Assembly (NCBI GenBank): GCA_023430565.1
Contig: JAEZAD010000287.1
Span: forward strand, 1-36,483
Direction: 5' to 3'
Source of the DNA: Verrucomicrobiota bacterium
Lineage (GTDB): Bacteria; Verrucomicrobiota; Verrucomicrobiia; Opitutales; Opitutaceae
DNA: 36,483 bases
Every line of letters starts with the position of its first letter. Positions within the stretch are counted from its first letter, which is position 1. The translations under genes were made by a program, and so were the position numbers. Below are positions 1 to 7,550 of the stretch, piece by piece. The notes below the pieces were generated by a model. It was not told where the DNA came from. It saw only the letters and a list, made by a program, of their open reading frames with translations, and made no database searches.

Positions 1-244
1 CGCCGCGGAATTCGACGAAGAAGCCGTGAAGACCGTAGAGGTGGATGAGCGCGACGATCGCCATGGTGCCGGCGATATCGAGATTGCTGGCCATTCCGGA
101 GGCACCGAGGGCCCACCACGGCATGGCGCGGCCGCCGAGAAAATAGTGTTCGCTGCTCTGGCCGGCGCGGCGCGCGAGAAGGATTCCGATGACGGCGAGC
201 GCGACGAGGTAGGCGGCGATGATGGCGTAGTCGATCGTCTGCAT
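1..244 (-). CDS. Sodium:solute symporter (SSS family), N-terminal part
   Basis: This is the N-terminal 81 codons of a membrane transporter that runs off the window start. It begins with ATG at 242-244 on the minus strand. The first residues (MQTIDYAIIAAYLVALAVIG) form a membrane helix. They are followed by ARRAGQSSEHYFLGGRAMPW and a second hydrophobic stretch with GASGMASNLDIAGTM. The FLGGRxMPWW...GAS...ASN pattern is characteristic of Na+/solute symporters, which couple sodium entry to uptake of sugars, amino acids or similar solutes. The substrate cannot be told from this fragment. A 16-bp palindrome at 345-360 lies about 100 bp upstream and could be a control site. Confidence 0.8.
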   Translation of the reverse strand, partial: MQTIDYAIIAAYLVALAVIGILLARRAGQSSEHYFLGGRAMPWWALGASGMASNLDIAGTMAIVALIHLYGLHGFFVEFRG

Positions 245-344
245 GAAGCGGGACTGCTTGGACCGCGCGCAACGTGCGTGGTGCTCGCGGCCGGGGTCGG
301 TCGTCTGCGTGCCGCGGTGAAACGCGGGCGACGAGCCGGAGCGG

Positions 345-360
345 CTGACAAGTTTGTCAG
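345..360. promoter_or_regulatory. Palindrome CTGACAA-GT-TTGTCAG upstream of the symporter
   Basis: Two perfect 7-bp arms, CTGACAA and TTGTCAG, are separated by 2 bp in the gap between the symporter start (244) and the SDR stop (417). Such dyads are typical binding sites for dimeric repressors. The core TTGTCA recurs in a palindrome upstream of flagellin (30030-30050) and as a single TTGTCAG at 2432-2438 upstream of the PEP-CTERM gene. The role is inferred from position only. Confidence 0.35.
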
Positions 361-392
361 ATGAAGGCCCAGAGCCCAGAGCTTAGCGCTGG

Positions 393-423
393 AGATCGGC
401 TCGCTGGGGATTGCCGCTACGGG
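393..423 (-). repeat. Interspersed repeat of the TAG-CCGCGAGCGCCAGCGAG family (degenerate)
   Basis: Read on the minus strand this stretch gives CGTAGCGGCAATCCCCAGCG followed by AGCCGATC. It is a diverged copy of the family seen better at 2513-2571, 18361-18452 and 36031-36088. Its TAG is the stop codon of the SDR gene, so the repeat starts exactly at the gene's end. Confidence 0.6.
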
Positions 424-1424
424 CGGTGGCGGGTGGCGAAGGCGGTGGCGAGGCCGGCGGCGGCGACGAGGATCGAGCTGGTGAGGACCGGGTGGAGCGA
501 GGCGCGGGTGTAGTAGCTCGTGCGCATCGCGTGGCCGGGATACTGGCCATGAACATGTCCGTCGTGGCCGGGTTGGTGGAGCGAGCCAGCCTGCCGGGCG
601 TAGCTGCCGTGGCCGGGCTGCATCTGCTGCGGGAGCATGACCTTCTCACCGATGCGGTCCATGAGGCGGGGCGCGAGGCGATTCGCGGTGCTCATGATGC
701 GGCCGCCGCTGCCGATGAAGATGTCGCGCTTCGGGTGGGTGGCGGCGAAGAGGATCGCGTGCGCGACTTCCTCGGGCTGGTAGACGGGCGGCGGAAGGGA
801 GGCTTCGCGATCGAGGTAGTTGCGGGCGTGCTGGATGTAGGGGGTGTTGATGGCGGACGGTTTGACGAGGGTGACGGAGATCGGTTCGCGATCGGCCTCG
901 AGCTCCATCCGAAGGGCGTCGGTGAAACCCTTCACGGCGTGCTTGGAAGCTGAATACATGCCCTGGATCGGAACGGAGGTATCGGAAAGCACCGAGCCGA
1001 TGTTGACGATCGCGCCGCCGCCGCGCTGGCGGAGATGGGCGGCGGCGATGAGCGAGCCGTGGACGACGCCCCAGAAGTTGGTGTCGAAGAGACGCTGGTG
1101 ATCCTCGTCGGAGACGTCGGCGAGGCGACCGTAGATGGTGACGCCGGCGTTGTTGACCCAGGTGTCGAAACCGCCGAAGCGGTCGACGGCGAGGTCGGCG
1201 GCACGCTGGAGATCTTCGCGGCGGCCGACATCGCCGACGGAATAGGCGGCGTGGGCGCCGCGGGAGGTGAGTTCGTCGGTGATGGCCTGGAGCGCTTCCT
1301 CGTTGCGAGCGACGAGAACGAGACGGGCGCCTTTGCGCGCGGCGGCGCGGGCGGTGGCGAGGCCGATGCCGCTGGTGGCGCCGGTGATGACGAGGGTTTG
1401 TTGGGAGAGAGGGAGGAGTTGCAT
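417..1424 (-). CDS. Short-chain dehydrogenase/reductase with C-terminal membrane helix
   Basis: The protein is a 335-aa NAD(P)-dependent oxidoreductase of the SDR family. The Rossmann motif TGATSGIG is at residues 14-21, NNAG at 90-93, the catalytic Ser at 143, and the YSASK catalytic pair at Tyr156 and Lys160. After the SDR core (about 270 residues) comes a His/Gly-rich linker (residues 275-300) and a single hydrophobic segment, SSILVAAAGLATAFA, near the C-terminus. The enzyme is therefore probably membrane-tethered. The chosen ATG places the nucleotide-binding strand close to the N-terminus, as is usual; the frame stays open further upstream only through a GTTGAG repeat. The stop codon TAG lies in an interspersed repeat. 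The substrate is unknown. Confidence 0.88.
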   Translation of the reverse strand: MQLLPLSQQTLVITGATSGIGLATARAAARKGARLVLVARNEEALQAITDELTSRGAHAAYSVGDVGRREDLQRAADLAVDRFGGFDTWVNNAGVTIYGRLADVSDEDHQRLFDTNFWGVVHGSLIAAAHLRQRGGGAIVNIGSVLSDTSVPIQGMYSASKHAVKGFTDALRMELEADREPISVTLVKPSAINTPYIQHARNYLDREASLPPPVYQPEEVAHAILFAATHPKRDIFIGSGGRIMSTANRLAPRLMDRIGEKVMLPQQMQPGHGSYARQAGSLHQPGHDGHVHGQYPGHAMRTSYYTRASLHPVLTSSILVAAAGLATAFATRHRP

Positions 1425-1433
1425 GACGGAGGT

Positions 1434-1463
1434 GGTTGAGAGTTGAGGGGTGAGCGTTGAGAG
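1434..1463. repeat. GTTGAGR heptamer array
   Basis: Four degenerate 7-nt units of the GTTGAGA/GTTGAGG type lie just upstream of the SDR start codon. The same family occurs at 11104-11150 after the STAS gene and inside ileS (16922-16961) and prfC (30856-30883). Confidence 0.75.
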
Positions 1464-1575
1464 CGCGCAGAGCTGAGAGCCCGGTGCCCAGAGCCTTCGT
1501 TGTCCGGAAACGTAGTGCGGCGGGTGGGCTCGTGCCATGGGGGTGCGGCCCGATTTGGCGGCAATCGGCGGGCGC

Positions 1576-1604
1576 AAAAAAGCTCCGGGCGGGAGGCCCG
1601 GAGC
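1576..1604 (-). terminator. Rho-independent terminator of the PEP-CTERM gene
   Basis: A perfect 9-bp stem (GCTCCGGGC / GCCCGGAGC, 1582-1590 with 1596-1604) has a 5-nt loop. On the minus strand it is followed by six T (1576-1581). It lies 27 bp downstream of the PEP-CTERM stop codon and upstream of the SDR gene, so the two minus-strand genes are probably separate transcription units. Confidence 0.85.
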
Positions 1605-1630
1605 GGTTTGAGGCTGGAATGGACGACGCG

Positions 1631-2314
1631 TCAGGTGGTGTTGCGGCGGGTGCGACGCCAGGCCACGAGGCCGACGAGGCCGGCGGCGGCGAAGGCGGCG
1701 TAGGTGGAGGGCTCGGGAACCGGGGTGAAGTTGACCGTGGCGGAGAGGTGGGTCTTGCCGGTTTTCATTTCGCCGATCCACTGGCCGGATTCGGCGATGA
1801 AATCCTCGTCGCTGAACGTGAGGGAGAAGTCGACGAGGGTGTCGGCGATTTTCACCGATGCCGGAGCGGAGTAGCCGATGAAGAAGACGTCGGGGACGAA
1901 GCCGAAGTTGGGCGTGTTTTCGATCGCGAAGGTGAGGGTGGTGAGCTTGTGGTTCAGAACGCCGTTCGACGGGAGATTCAAGAACAGGTCCATCGTGGCA
2001 AACGACGCGGCGGTGTCGAAGAGCGTGAGGCCGTTTTTGATTTTCACGCGGCCGAGGTCGAAGGAATCGCCGTGATCGATGCCGGTGAAGGTGTCGCCGG
2101 TGAATTCGATGGACGTGTTTGGAATGAAGAGCAGCGGGATGCCGGTGTGGAGAGTCGAAGTGACGGGGCCGTTGTTGATCCAGGTGAAGATCGAATCGGA
2201 GCCGGTGAATTCGCCGCGGCTGGAGCCGGCGAGCGAAAGCTGGGCGTGGACGGTGGGAAGGAGCGCAGCGAGGCCGAAGGCGGCCAGCCGCGCGAGCGAG
2301 CTGAACGAGTGCAT
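1631..2314 (-). CDS. PEP-CTERM sorted exoprotein, probable choice-of-anchor K domain
   Basis: This 227-aa secreted protein has a Sec signal peptide at the N-terminus (MHSFSSLARLAAFGLAALLP, cleaved near VHA-QL). The C-terminal sorting tail has VPEPSTYA, a hydrophobic helix and a basic end RRTRR. The PEP-CTERM tail is recognised by an exosortase that releases the protein to the cell surface, usually with extracellular polysaccharide. The central region is beta-rich (residues 25-190), with FTWINNG, SIEFTGDTF and DSFDLGRVKIKNG, which resembles the choice-of-anchor K domain (assignment from memory). No exosortase gene is in the window. The start was chosen at the ATG directly preceding the signal peptide. 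A terminator follows at 1576-1604. Confidence 0.85.
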   Translation of the reverse strand: MHSFSSLARLAAFGLAALLPTVHAQLSLAGSSRGEFTGSDSIFTWINNGPVTSTLHTGIPLLFIPNTSIEFTGDTFTGIDHGDSFDLGRVKIKNGLTLFDTAASFATMDLFLNLPSNGVLNHKLTTLTFAIENTPNFGFVPDVFFIGYSAPASVKIADTLVDFSLTFSDEDFIAESGQWIGEMKTGKTHLSATVNFTPVPEPSTYAAFAAAGLVGLVAWRRTRRNTT

Positions 2315-2512
2315 GAGGGTGTGGTTGAGGGCTTGGACGAGTTGAAGCGTTGAAGCAGACGAACGCGCTGGAAGGCGCGGATTGGACGCGACAGGGTCGT
2401 CCGCCATCGGTCCGATCGCAACCGATCAGGCTTGTCAGAAAGGATGGGGCGGGGCGTGCGGGGAACGCCTAAGGGTGGGTCGGGGCGCGGTGGAGGGCGC
2501 GACGGACCGAGA

Positions 2513-2571
2513 AACCACTCGCTGGCGCCCGCGACTACGAGAGTGGGCAATCGCTGGCGCTCGCGGCTACG
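2513..2571 (-). repeat. Two tandem copies of the stop-codon-associated repeat
   Basis: On the minus strand, TAGCCGCGAGCGCCAGCGA is followed, after a short spacer, by CGTAGTCGCGGGCGCCAGCG and AGTGG. The first TAG (2567-2569) is the stop codon of the DUF839 gene. The rest of the gap between the PEP-CTERM start (2314) and this repeat shows no gene; it carries one TTGTCAG half-site at 2432-2438. Confidence 0.75.
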
Positions 2572-3952
2572 ATGGAGCCGGCCAGGGGCCGGTGATGGCG
2601 ACGGTGTAGCCGGGGGTCTGGACGTTGACGAAAAGCGTGGAGCCGTCGGGCGAGAAGCAGGCGCCGGCGAGTTCGCCGTCCGTGACGCCGGCGGCGATGA
2701 CGTAGTATTCACCTTTTGGAGTCACGCCGATCACGCGGCAGATGCCGGACGTGTCTTCGCAGAGGACGAGGTCGCCCCAGGGCGCGACGGTGACGTTGTC
2801 GCAGTTGCGGAGGAGTTCGGAGTCGTTGGGCTCGGAGAAGAGTTCGAGGGTGCCGGGATTTTCGGACTCGCGCGGCGTGCCTTCGAAGGGACTCGGGCGA
2901 TAGCGGAAGATCTGGCCGAGACCGGCGGAGCCGCCGTTGGTCATCGCGAAGAAAACGGAGTCGTGGCCGTGCCAGGCGCCCTCGCCGCGGGCGAAGATGG
3001 CGGCGCCGGCGGCAGCGCCGCGGAGGCGGAGATCGCCGGCGGGGCTTTCGACATCGTCGAGATCGAGCCAGCGAACGCGTTGCGGTGAGCCAACGGGGAA
3101 ATGCGGTTCGAGCCAGTTGGTGGTGTGAGGAGACGGCCAGTCGACGAGCGCGAGGGCCTGGAGGCGTCCGCCGGCGGCGAGGCGTCCGGGCTCGTGGGGG
3201 AGGAAGCGGTAGAGCAGGCCGTCGGAGATGTCTTCGGTTTGATAGACGGCGCCGGAGCGCGGATCGATGGCGACGGCTTCGTGGCGGAAGCGGCCCATGG
3301 CTTTGAGCGGGATGGGATCGACGAGACCGGGCGTGGCGGACGGGGTGACTTCGAAGTTGAAGCCGTGGGGTTGTTCGGCGTGCGGTTCGGCGTCGGGGTT
3401 GACTTCCTCGCAGGTGATCCAGGTGCCCCACGGCGTGGGGCCGCCGGCGCAATTGCGGACGGTGCCGGCGAGGCTGAGGAAGTGGGATTCGAGTTGTTGG
3501 GTGCGGGTGTTGAAGACGAGGGTCGTGGTGCCGCCGAGATTGGGTTCGATGTTGTGGCCGCGGTCGTAGATTTTTTTCGCGGGAATGCGATCGAGGCGAG
3601 AGCGGTCGGGGCCGAAGGCGCCGAGGTCGGCCTGGTGGCTTTCGAGTTCGTGGTTGCGGACGAGGAGCGTGCGCCCATCGGGCCCGGTGAAGGCGGCCAT
3701 GCCGTCGTGTTTGCCGGGAACGAGAAGGCCGTCGGCCATTTCCTCGCCGGTGGCGGAGAATTTCGTGCAACGAAAACCGCGCGGGACGCGCATGGGGCCG
3801 GACGGTTCGTCGAGGAGCGGGCCGAAACCGACACGAGGCGAAGAGGCGAAGGTGTCGGCGGCGAAGAGCGGGCGATGGGCGAGTTGGCGAAGGCCCATGA
3901 AACCGGCGGAGAAGAGGGCGGCGTGGCGCAGGAAATCACGGCGCGAGTGCAT
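2567..3952 (-). CDS. Tat-exported PhoX/DUF839-family protein
   Basis: This 461-aa exported protein is of the DUF839 (PhoX-like) family, calcium/iron-dependent phosphatase-like beta-propellers. The N-terminus carries a twin-arginine signal: SRRDFLRHAALFSAGFMG, then a hydrophobic stretch and a probable cleavage near FAADT. Propeller-type motifs follow: LLVRNHELES, GGTTTLVFN, NCAGGPTPWGTWITCEE, FRHEAVAIDP, GAVYQTED and a late DNVTVAPWGDLVLCED. The GGPTPWGTWITCEE and DNVxxxxWGDLxLCED segments are hallmarks of the family. An in-frame TTG lies 36 nt upstream, but the ATG directly precedes the Tat motif. The phosphatase activity is a family-level inference; no phosphate-uptake genes are adjacent. 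Confidence 0.85.
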   Translation of the reverse strand: MHSRRDFLRHAALFSAGFMGLRQLAHRPLFAADTFASSPRVGFGPLLDEPSGPMRVPRGFRCTKFSATGEEMADGLLVPGKHDGMAAFTGPDGRTLLVRNHELESHQADLGAFGPDRSRLDRIPAKKIYDRGHNIEPNLGGTTTLVFNTRTQQLESHFLSLAGTVRNCAGGPTPWGTWITCEEVNPDAEPHAEQPHGFNFEVTPSATPGLVDPIPLKAMGRFRHEAVAIDPRSGAVYQTEDISDGLLYRFLPHEPGRLAAGGRLQALALVDWPSPHTTNWLEPHFPVGSPQRVRWLDLDDVESPAGDLRLRGAAAGAAIFARGEGAWHGHDSVFFAMTNGGSAGLGQIFRYRPSPFEGTPRESENPGTLELFSEPNDSELLRNCDNVTVAPWGDLVLCEDTSGICRVIGVTPKGEYYVIAAGVTDGELAGACFSPDGSTLFVNVQTPGYTVAITGPWPAPS

Positions 3953-4040
3953 CGAGTGGAGGGTGCTGCGGGTGGTTGGAGCGGTCAAGGGATGGGCGGT
4001 GACGAGTGGGAAACGAAGAAAGCGGGAGCGGAGCGCAGGG

Positions 4041-4937
4041 TCAGGTTGTGCGTGTGTCGGGAGTCATGATGCGGAGGCTGGCGGGACGGAGGGTGAATTC
4101 GACGATGCGGCCGGCGGCGTGGAGTTCGCCGTCGGTATGGAGGAGGCCGGGCGTGGGGCGCTCGACAGTGAAGTGGGAAGCGCGGCGATGGAAGAGGCGA
4201 GGCTGGCGATCGAGGGTGCCGTTGAAGAGGCGAACGAGAAGCGGGAAGGCGTTGAGGAGGGTGACGGGCGGAATCGCGGTGAGGTCGAGGAGGGCGTCGT
4301 CGGCGCGGGCGCCGGGGGCGATGATGGCGTCGTTGCCGTATTGATCGCTGTTGGCGACGGCGAGGGTGAAGGCGGCGACTTCCGTTCGCGAGGTGTCGTG
4401 GGAAATGGTGAACCGTTGAGGCTGCCAGCGCGCGAAGGCGGCGGCGCTTGTCGTGAGGTAGCGGGCGAAGCCGCGTGACGTGAGCGTGTTGAATTTTTCG
4501 GCGATGTGGGCTTCGAAGCCGAGGCCGGCGACGGTGAAGAACGGGTGGGCGTCGGCGAACCCGGTGTCGATGAGGCGGGGTGTGCCCGTTTTTAGGATAC
4601 GGAGCGCGTGAGCGACGGTGCCGTGAATGCGGAGGTGGCGGCCGAGGCCGTCGCCGGAGCCGCAGGGAACGAGTCCGAGCGTGGCGGAGGTGTCGATGAG
4701 GGCGGTGGCGACCTCGTTCATGGTGCCGTCGCCGCCGACGGCGACGACGAGATCGCAGCCGTCGTCGAGGGCGCGGGCGGCGAGGTCGGAGGCGTGGCAG
4801 GGGCGCTCGGTGAGGACGATTTCGGCGCGGTGTTCGGCGGCGAAGGTGCGAATCGTCGGAAGGGCGCGAGCGGCGCGGCCGGAGCGGGGGTTGACGATGA
4901 AGCGGGTTTTCAAACGAGGCGACGGCCGAAGTTTCAA
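4041..4937 (-). CDS. Diacylglycerol/lipid kinase (YegS/BmrU type)
   Basis: This 298-aa cytosolic lipid kinase has a DAGK catalytic domain: FIVNPRSG at residues 13-20 (nucleotide site), the invariant GGDGTMNE at 68-75, then LVPCGSGDGLGRHL, which corresponds to the usual P.GTGND.AR region. The C-terminal half has GLGFEA, the lipid-binding beta-sandwich and an HTDGE motif near the end. It would phosphorylate diacylglycerol or a related lipid with ATP. No ATG precedes the first motif at a suitable distance. The TTG at 4935-4937 is the best start, with another TTG 24 nt further in. The divergent antitoxin gene begins 35 bp away, leaving little room for two promoters. Confidence 0.82.
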   Translation of the reverse strand: MKLRPSPRLKTRFIVNPRSGRAARALPTIRTFAAEHRAEIVLTERPCHASDLAARALDDGCDLVVAVGGDGTMNEVATALIDTSATLGLVPCGSGDGLGRHLRIHGTVAHALRILKTGTPRLIDTGFADAHPFFTVAGLGFEAHIAEKFNTLTSRGFARYLTTSAAAFARWQPQRFTISHDTSRTEVAAFTLAVANSDQYGNDAIIAPGARADDALLDLTAIPPVTLLNAFPLLVRLFNGTLDRQPRLFHRRASHFTVERPTPGLLHTDGELHAAGRIVEFTLRPASLRIMTPDTRTT

Positions 4938-4972
4938 TTTGCCCGCGTGTGGCGGCAAACTACCGTGCTGGC

Positions 4973-5185
4973 ATGTCAGCAACGGATGTGGAATTGGCCA
5001 AGAACGCTTTGGCGCTGCCGCCGGCAGAACGCGCCGAGTTGGCGACCTTGTTGATCGACAGCCTGAGAGGCGCGGGGCGTTCGGATGGTGAACTACGCGG
5101 GATGCTGCGCGAACGCGTGGAAGCACTTCGGTCGGGTCGAGATCCTGGATTGTCGTTCGAACAGGTTTTCGGCGAGCCGCTATGA
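4973..5185 (+). CDS. Addiction module antitoxin (Unstab_antitox type)
   Basis: This 70-aa, mostly helical, acidic protein has LPPAERAELATLLIDSL at residues 14-30, the signature of the small addiction-module antitoxins paired with ParE/RelE toxins. It ends LSFEQVFGEPL, a typical toxin-binding tail. Its TGA stop overlaps the ATG of the next gene (ATGA), the usual translational coupling of such pairs. It normally neutralises the toxin and represses its own promoter. Here the toxin is frameshifted, so the antitoxin may be orphaned. Confidence 0.85.
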   Translation: MSATDVELAKNALALPPAERAELATLLIDSLRGAGRSDGELRGMLRERVEALRSGRDPGLSFEQVFGEPL

Positions 5186-5477
5186 GGGTCGTTTTCAGCG
5201 CGGCCGTCGCGACGGACCTTGCTGACGCAGAGCGCTATTATGCGGCGATTTCGCCGAAGCTGGGGAGTGACTTCCGCGTCGAGGCGGCGACGGCGGTGAG
5301 AACGATCGTGGCAAGAGGGGGCGGCGACCAATAGGGCCACATGGATTTCCGGCGCGCAGGTGCGAGCGGTTTCCGTATGTCGTGTATTACGAGATTGAGG
5401 GCGAAGTTGTGCGGATCCTCGGAATCGTTCACGAGCGTAGGCATCCCGATTATCTCCGGTTGAGGATGGGTGACTGA
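5182..5477 (+). pseudogene. ParE/RelE-type toxin, frameshifted
   Basis: The first frame reads MRVVFSAAVATDLADAERYY, continues through SPKLGSDFRVEAATAV, and stops at TAG 5332-5334 after 50 residues. The family's C-terminal half is present in the -1 frame directly afterwards: RRCERFPYVVYYE, then VVRILGIVHERRHPDY, ending at TGA 5475-5477. The break falls at a run of five G (5317-5321); one additional G would restore a single frame of about 98 codons. Intact toxins of this family act on gyrase or on ribosome-bound mRNA. The lesion may be a real inactivating deletion or a homopolymer sequencing error. The remnant ends 2 bp before the convergent tyrS stop codon. Confidence 0.8.
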
Positions 5478-5479
5478 CG

Positions 5480-6757
5480 TCACACAGCACGGAGAACGGT
5501 GTAGGTGCGTTTGCCTTTGCGGAGGAGGAGGTATTTGCCGAAGAGCAGGTCGCTCGTCGTGAGGGTGCGGGCGATGTCGGCGGAGCGAACGTTGTTCACG
5601 TAGATGCCGCCGCCTTCGATGTCTTTGCGGGCCTGGCCCTTCGAGGGGCTGAGGCCGGCGTGCACGAGGAGGTCGATGAGCGGGGTGCCGGGGGCTTCGA
5701 GTTTGATTTTTTCGAGGTCCTTGGTGGGGACTTCGCCGACGACGTCGTTGAAGAGCGATTCGGAGATGCCGTCGACGTTGCCGCCGAAGAGGATTTCGCT
5801 GGCGCGGATGGCGTCGGAGGCGGCCTGGGCGCCGTGGACAATGGTGGTGACCTCGCGCGCGAGGGCGCGGTGGGCTTCGCGGGCGCCGGGGTTGGCGAGG
5901 TGTTTGGCTTCGAGGTCGTCGATCGTGGGCTTGTCGAGAAAGGTGAATTTCTTGAGGTAGCTGACGACCATCGCGTCCTCGGTGTTCACGAAGAACTGGT
6001 AGAACTTGTAGGGGCTGGTGCGCTGGGGATCGAGCCAGACGGCGCCGGACTCGGTTTTGCCGAACTTGGTGCCGTCGGCTTTGGTGATGAGCGGGAACGT
6101 CCAGCCCCACGCGGGCGCGCCGAGTTTTTTGCGGATGAGGTCGGTGCCGGCGACGATGTTGCCCCACTGGTCGCTGCCGCCGATCTGAAGTTCGCAGTTC
6201 AGATCGCGGCGGAGGACGAGGAAGTCGTGGGCCTGGAGGAGCTGGTAGCTGAATTCGGTGTAGCTGATGCCGCTGTCGGAGCCGAGGCGCGACTGGACGG
6301 AGTCCTTGGCGAGCATGACGTTGACGGAAAAATGTTTTCCGACGTCGCGGAGGAAATCGAGGAAGCTGATGGGCGCGGTCCAGTCGGCGTTGTCGACGAG
6401 GCGGGCGGGATTGGCGGTGGCGTCGAAGTCGAGGAGGCGCGCGAGCTGGGATTTGATGGAGGCGACGTTGTGGGCGAGTTGTTCGCGGGTGAGGAGGTTG
6501 CGTTCGGCGGATTTGCCGGAAGGGTCGCCGACCATGCCGGTGGCGCCGCCGGCGAGGGCGACGGGGTGGTGGCCGGCGCGTTGGAAGCGACGCAGGGTGA
6601 GCTGACCCATGAGGTGACCGACATGGAGGGAGTCGCCGGTGGGATCGAAGCCGCAGTAGAGCGTGACCGGGCCTTCGGCGATGCGCTTGGCGAGCGCGTC
6701 GAGGTCGGTGCAGTCGGCGTGGAGGCCGCGCCATTGCAGGTCTTCGAGGAGGGTCAT
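5480..6757 (-). CDS. tyrS: Tyrosine--tRNA ligase
   Basis: This 425-aa class I aminoacyl-tRNA synthetase charges tRNA(Tyr) in the cytosol. The HIGH-type motif is HVGH at residues 45-48, within FDPTGDSLHVGHLMG. GGSDQWGNI at about 193-201 lines the tyrosine site, and the KMSKS-type motif is KFGKT at 231-235. The C-terminal S4-like RNA-binding domain spans about residues 355-400 (LLVHAGLSPSKGQARKDIEG). The length is normal for the family. The ATG at 6755-6757 starts MTLLEDLQWRG, the usual beginning; the frame is open further upstream without homology. Between this start and the divergent peroxiredoxin (6758-7018) there are two hairpins and no gene. Confidence 0.96.
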   Translation of the reverse strand: MTLLEDLQWRGLHADCTDLDALAKRIAEGPVTLYCGFDPTGDSLHVGHLMGQLTLRRFQRAGHHPVALAGGATGMVGDPSGKSAERNLLTREQLAHNVASIKSQLARLLDFDATANPARLVDNADWTAPISFLDFLRDVGKHFSVNVMLAKDSVQSRLGSDSGISYTEFSYQLLQAHDFLVLRRDLNCELQIGGSDQWGNIVAGTDLIRKKLGAPAWGWTFPLITKADGTKFGKTESGAVWLDPQRTSPYKFYQFFVNTEDAMVVSYLKKFTFLDKPTIDDLEAKHLANPGAREAHRALAREVTTIVHGAQAASDAIRASEILFGGNVDGISESLFNDVVGEVPTKDLEKIKLEAPGTPLIDLLVHAGLSPSKGQARKDIEGGGIYVNNVRSADIARTLTTSDLLFGKYLLLRKGKRTYTVLRAV

Positions 6758-6837
6758 GGGAGGGGGAGTTAACGGGGCGTGGGAGTTTTGGGGCAAAACA
6801 AAAGTCGGGGATGGAAGGGCGAGGTGGAGGAAAGGGT

Positions 6838-6862
6838 GGGTTGCGCGGCGAGCGCGCAACCT
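6838..6862. repeat. REP-like hairpin GGTTGCGC...GCGCAACC
   Basis: An 8-bp perfect stem (6839-6846 with 6854-6861) encloses a 7-nt loop in the gap between tyrS and the peroxiredoxin. It resembles the hairpin at 7513-7533 in having a GCGCGGCG core, suggesting a dispersed palindromic family rather than a terminator, since no T run follows and neither flanking gene ends here. Confidence 0.5.
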
Positions 6863-6964
6863 ACCGGTCTAATGGGATCGAAGGGCGGGTGAGAAACGGG
6901 ACTTCTTTCGGGAAAAACGGTTTGCGCGCGATGCGGCGGGGCGTTCTACCTTTCTCTCCGCTCG

Positions 6965-6983
6965 CGCGGCGGCGTTCGCCGCG
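6965..6983. promoter_or_regulatory. Hairpin in the peroxiredoxin leader
   Basis: CGCGGCG and CGCCGCG (7-bp stem, 5-nt loop) lie 36 bp upstream of the peroxiredoxin ATG. It could be part of the 5' leader or another REP-like element. No clear promoter hexamers were seen nearby. Confidence 0.3.
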
Positions 6984-7018
6984 AAAGCGATTCACACTCC
7001 CGTCCACCTACCCGTCAC

Positions 7019-7492
7019 ATGCCTCTCGCCATCGGTTCGAAAGCCCCGGATTTCACGCTCAAGACGAAGACCGCCGACGGTCCGAAGGACGTGAAGCTCA
7101 GCGAGAATTTCGGGAAGAAGCAGACGGTGCTGCTGTTTTTCCCGGCGGCGTTCACGGGCGTCTGCACGCAGGAGATGTGCGACACGACGGCGGGGATGGG
7201 CGAGTATGCGCAGCTGGGCGCGGAGGTTTACGGGATCAGTGTCGACAACCCGTTCGCGCAGGAGGCGTGGGCGAAGCAGAACAACATCGGGATCACGCTG
7301 CTGAGCGATTTGAACAAGACGGTGACGAAGGCCTACGACGTGGTTTTTCCGAACCTCGTCGGGATGTATGAGACGGCGGCGCGGGCGGCGTTCGTGATCG
7401 GGCAGGACGGCACGATCAAATATGCGGAGCAGACGCCGACGCCGAAGGACCTGCCGAATTTTGCCGCGGTGAAGGCGGCGCTGGCGAAGTAA
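7019..7492 (+). CDS. Peroxiredoxin (thioredoxin-fold, AhpC/TSA type)
   Basis: This 157-aa cytosolic thiol peroxidase reduces hydrogen peroxide or organic peroxides. The thioredoxin fold begins with IGSKAPDFTL. The active site is PAAFTGVCTQEMC, with the peroxidatic Cys at residue 49 and the supporting Thr at 46; a second Cys lies at 54. The conserved Arg of the active site is probably the one in ARAAFVIG. The length and the single-domain layout fit the AhpE/bacterioferritin-comigratory-like group. The Cys49-Cys54 spacing is too short for a standard 2-Cys enzyme, so the resolving partner is uncertain. It is followed by acnA, with a strong hairpin between them. Confidence 0.88.
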   Translation: MPLAIGSKAPDFTLKTKTADGPKDVKLSENFGKKQTVLLFFPAAFTGVCTQEMCDTTAGMGEYAQLGAEVYGISVDNPFAQEAWAKQNNIGITLLSDLNKTVTKAYDVVFPNLVGMYETAARAAFVIGQDGTIKYAEQTPTPKDLPNFAAVKAALAK

Positions 7493-7512
7493 GCACGGCG
7501 ATTTGAAGCGAT

Positions 7513-7533
7513 GTGGCGCGGCGGCCGCGCCAC
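7513..7533. repeat. Perfect 9-bp hairpin between peroxiredoxin and acnA
   Basis: GTGGCGCGG and CCGCGCCAC pair perfectly around a 3-nt loop. It sits 20 bp after the peroxiredoxin stop and 17 bp before the acnA ATG. Without a T run it is a poor intrinsic terminator. It could stabilise an mRNA end or be a REP-like element related to 6838-6862. Confidence 0.5.
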
Positions 7534-7550
7534 CCACAATTTCAAGCAAC

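Noticed and set aside
1425..1781. N-terminal extension of the SDR gene
   Set aside because: The extra part is encoded by the GTTGAGR array and intergenic sequence and carries no SDR homology. The ATG at 1424 fits the family.
5311..5335. Programmed -1 frameshift in the toxin gene
   Set aside because: A short G run without a canonical slippery heptamer or a clear downstream pseudoknot, in a gene type that is normally single-frame, points to a mutation or a sequencing error.
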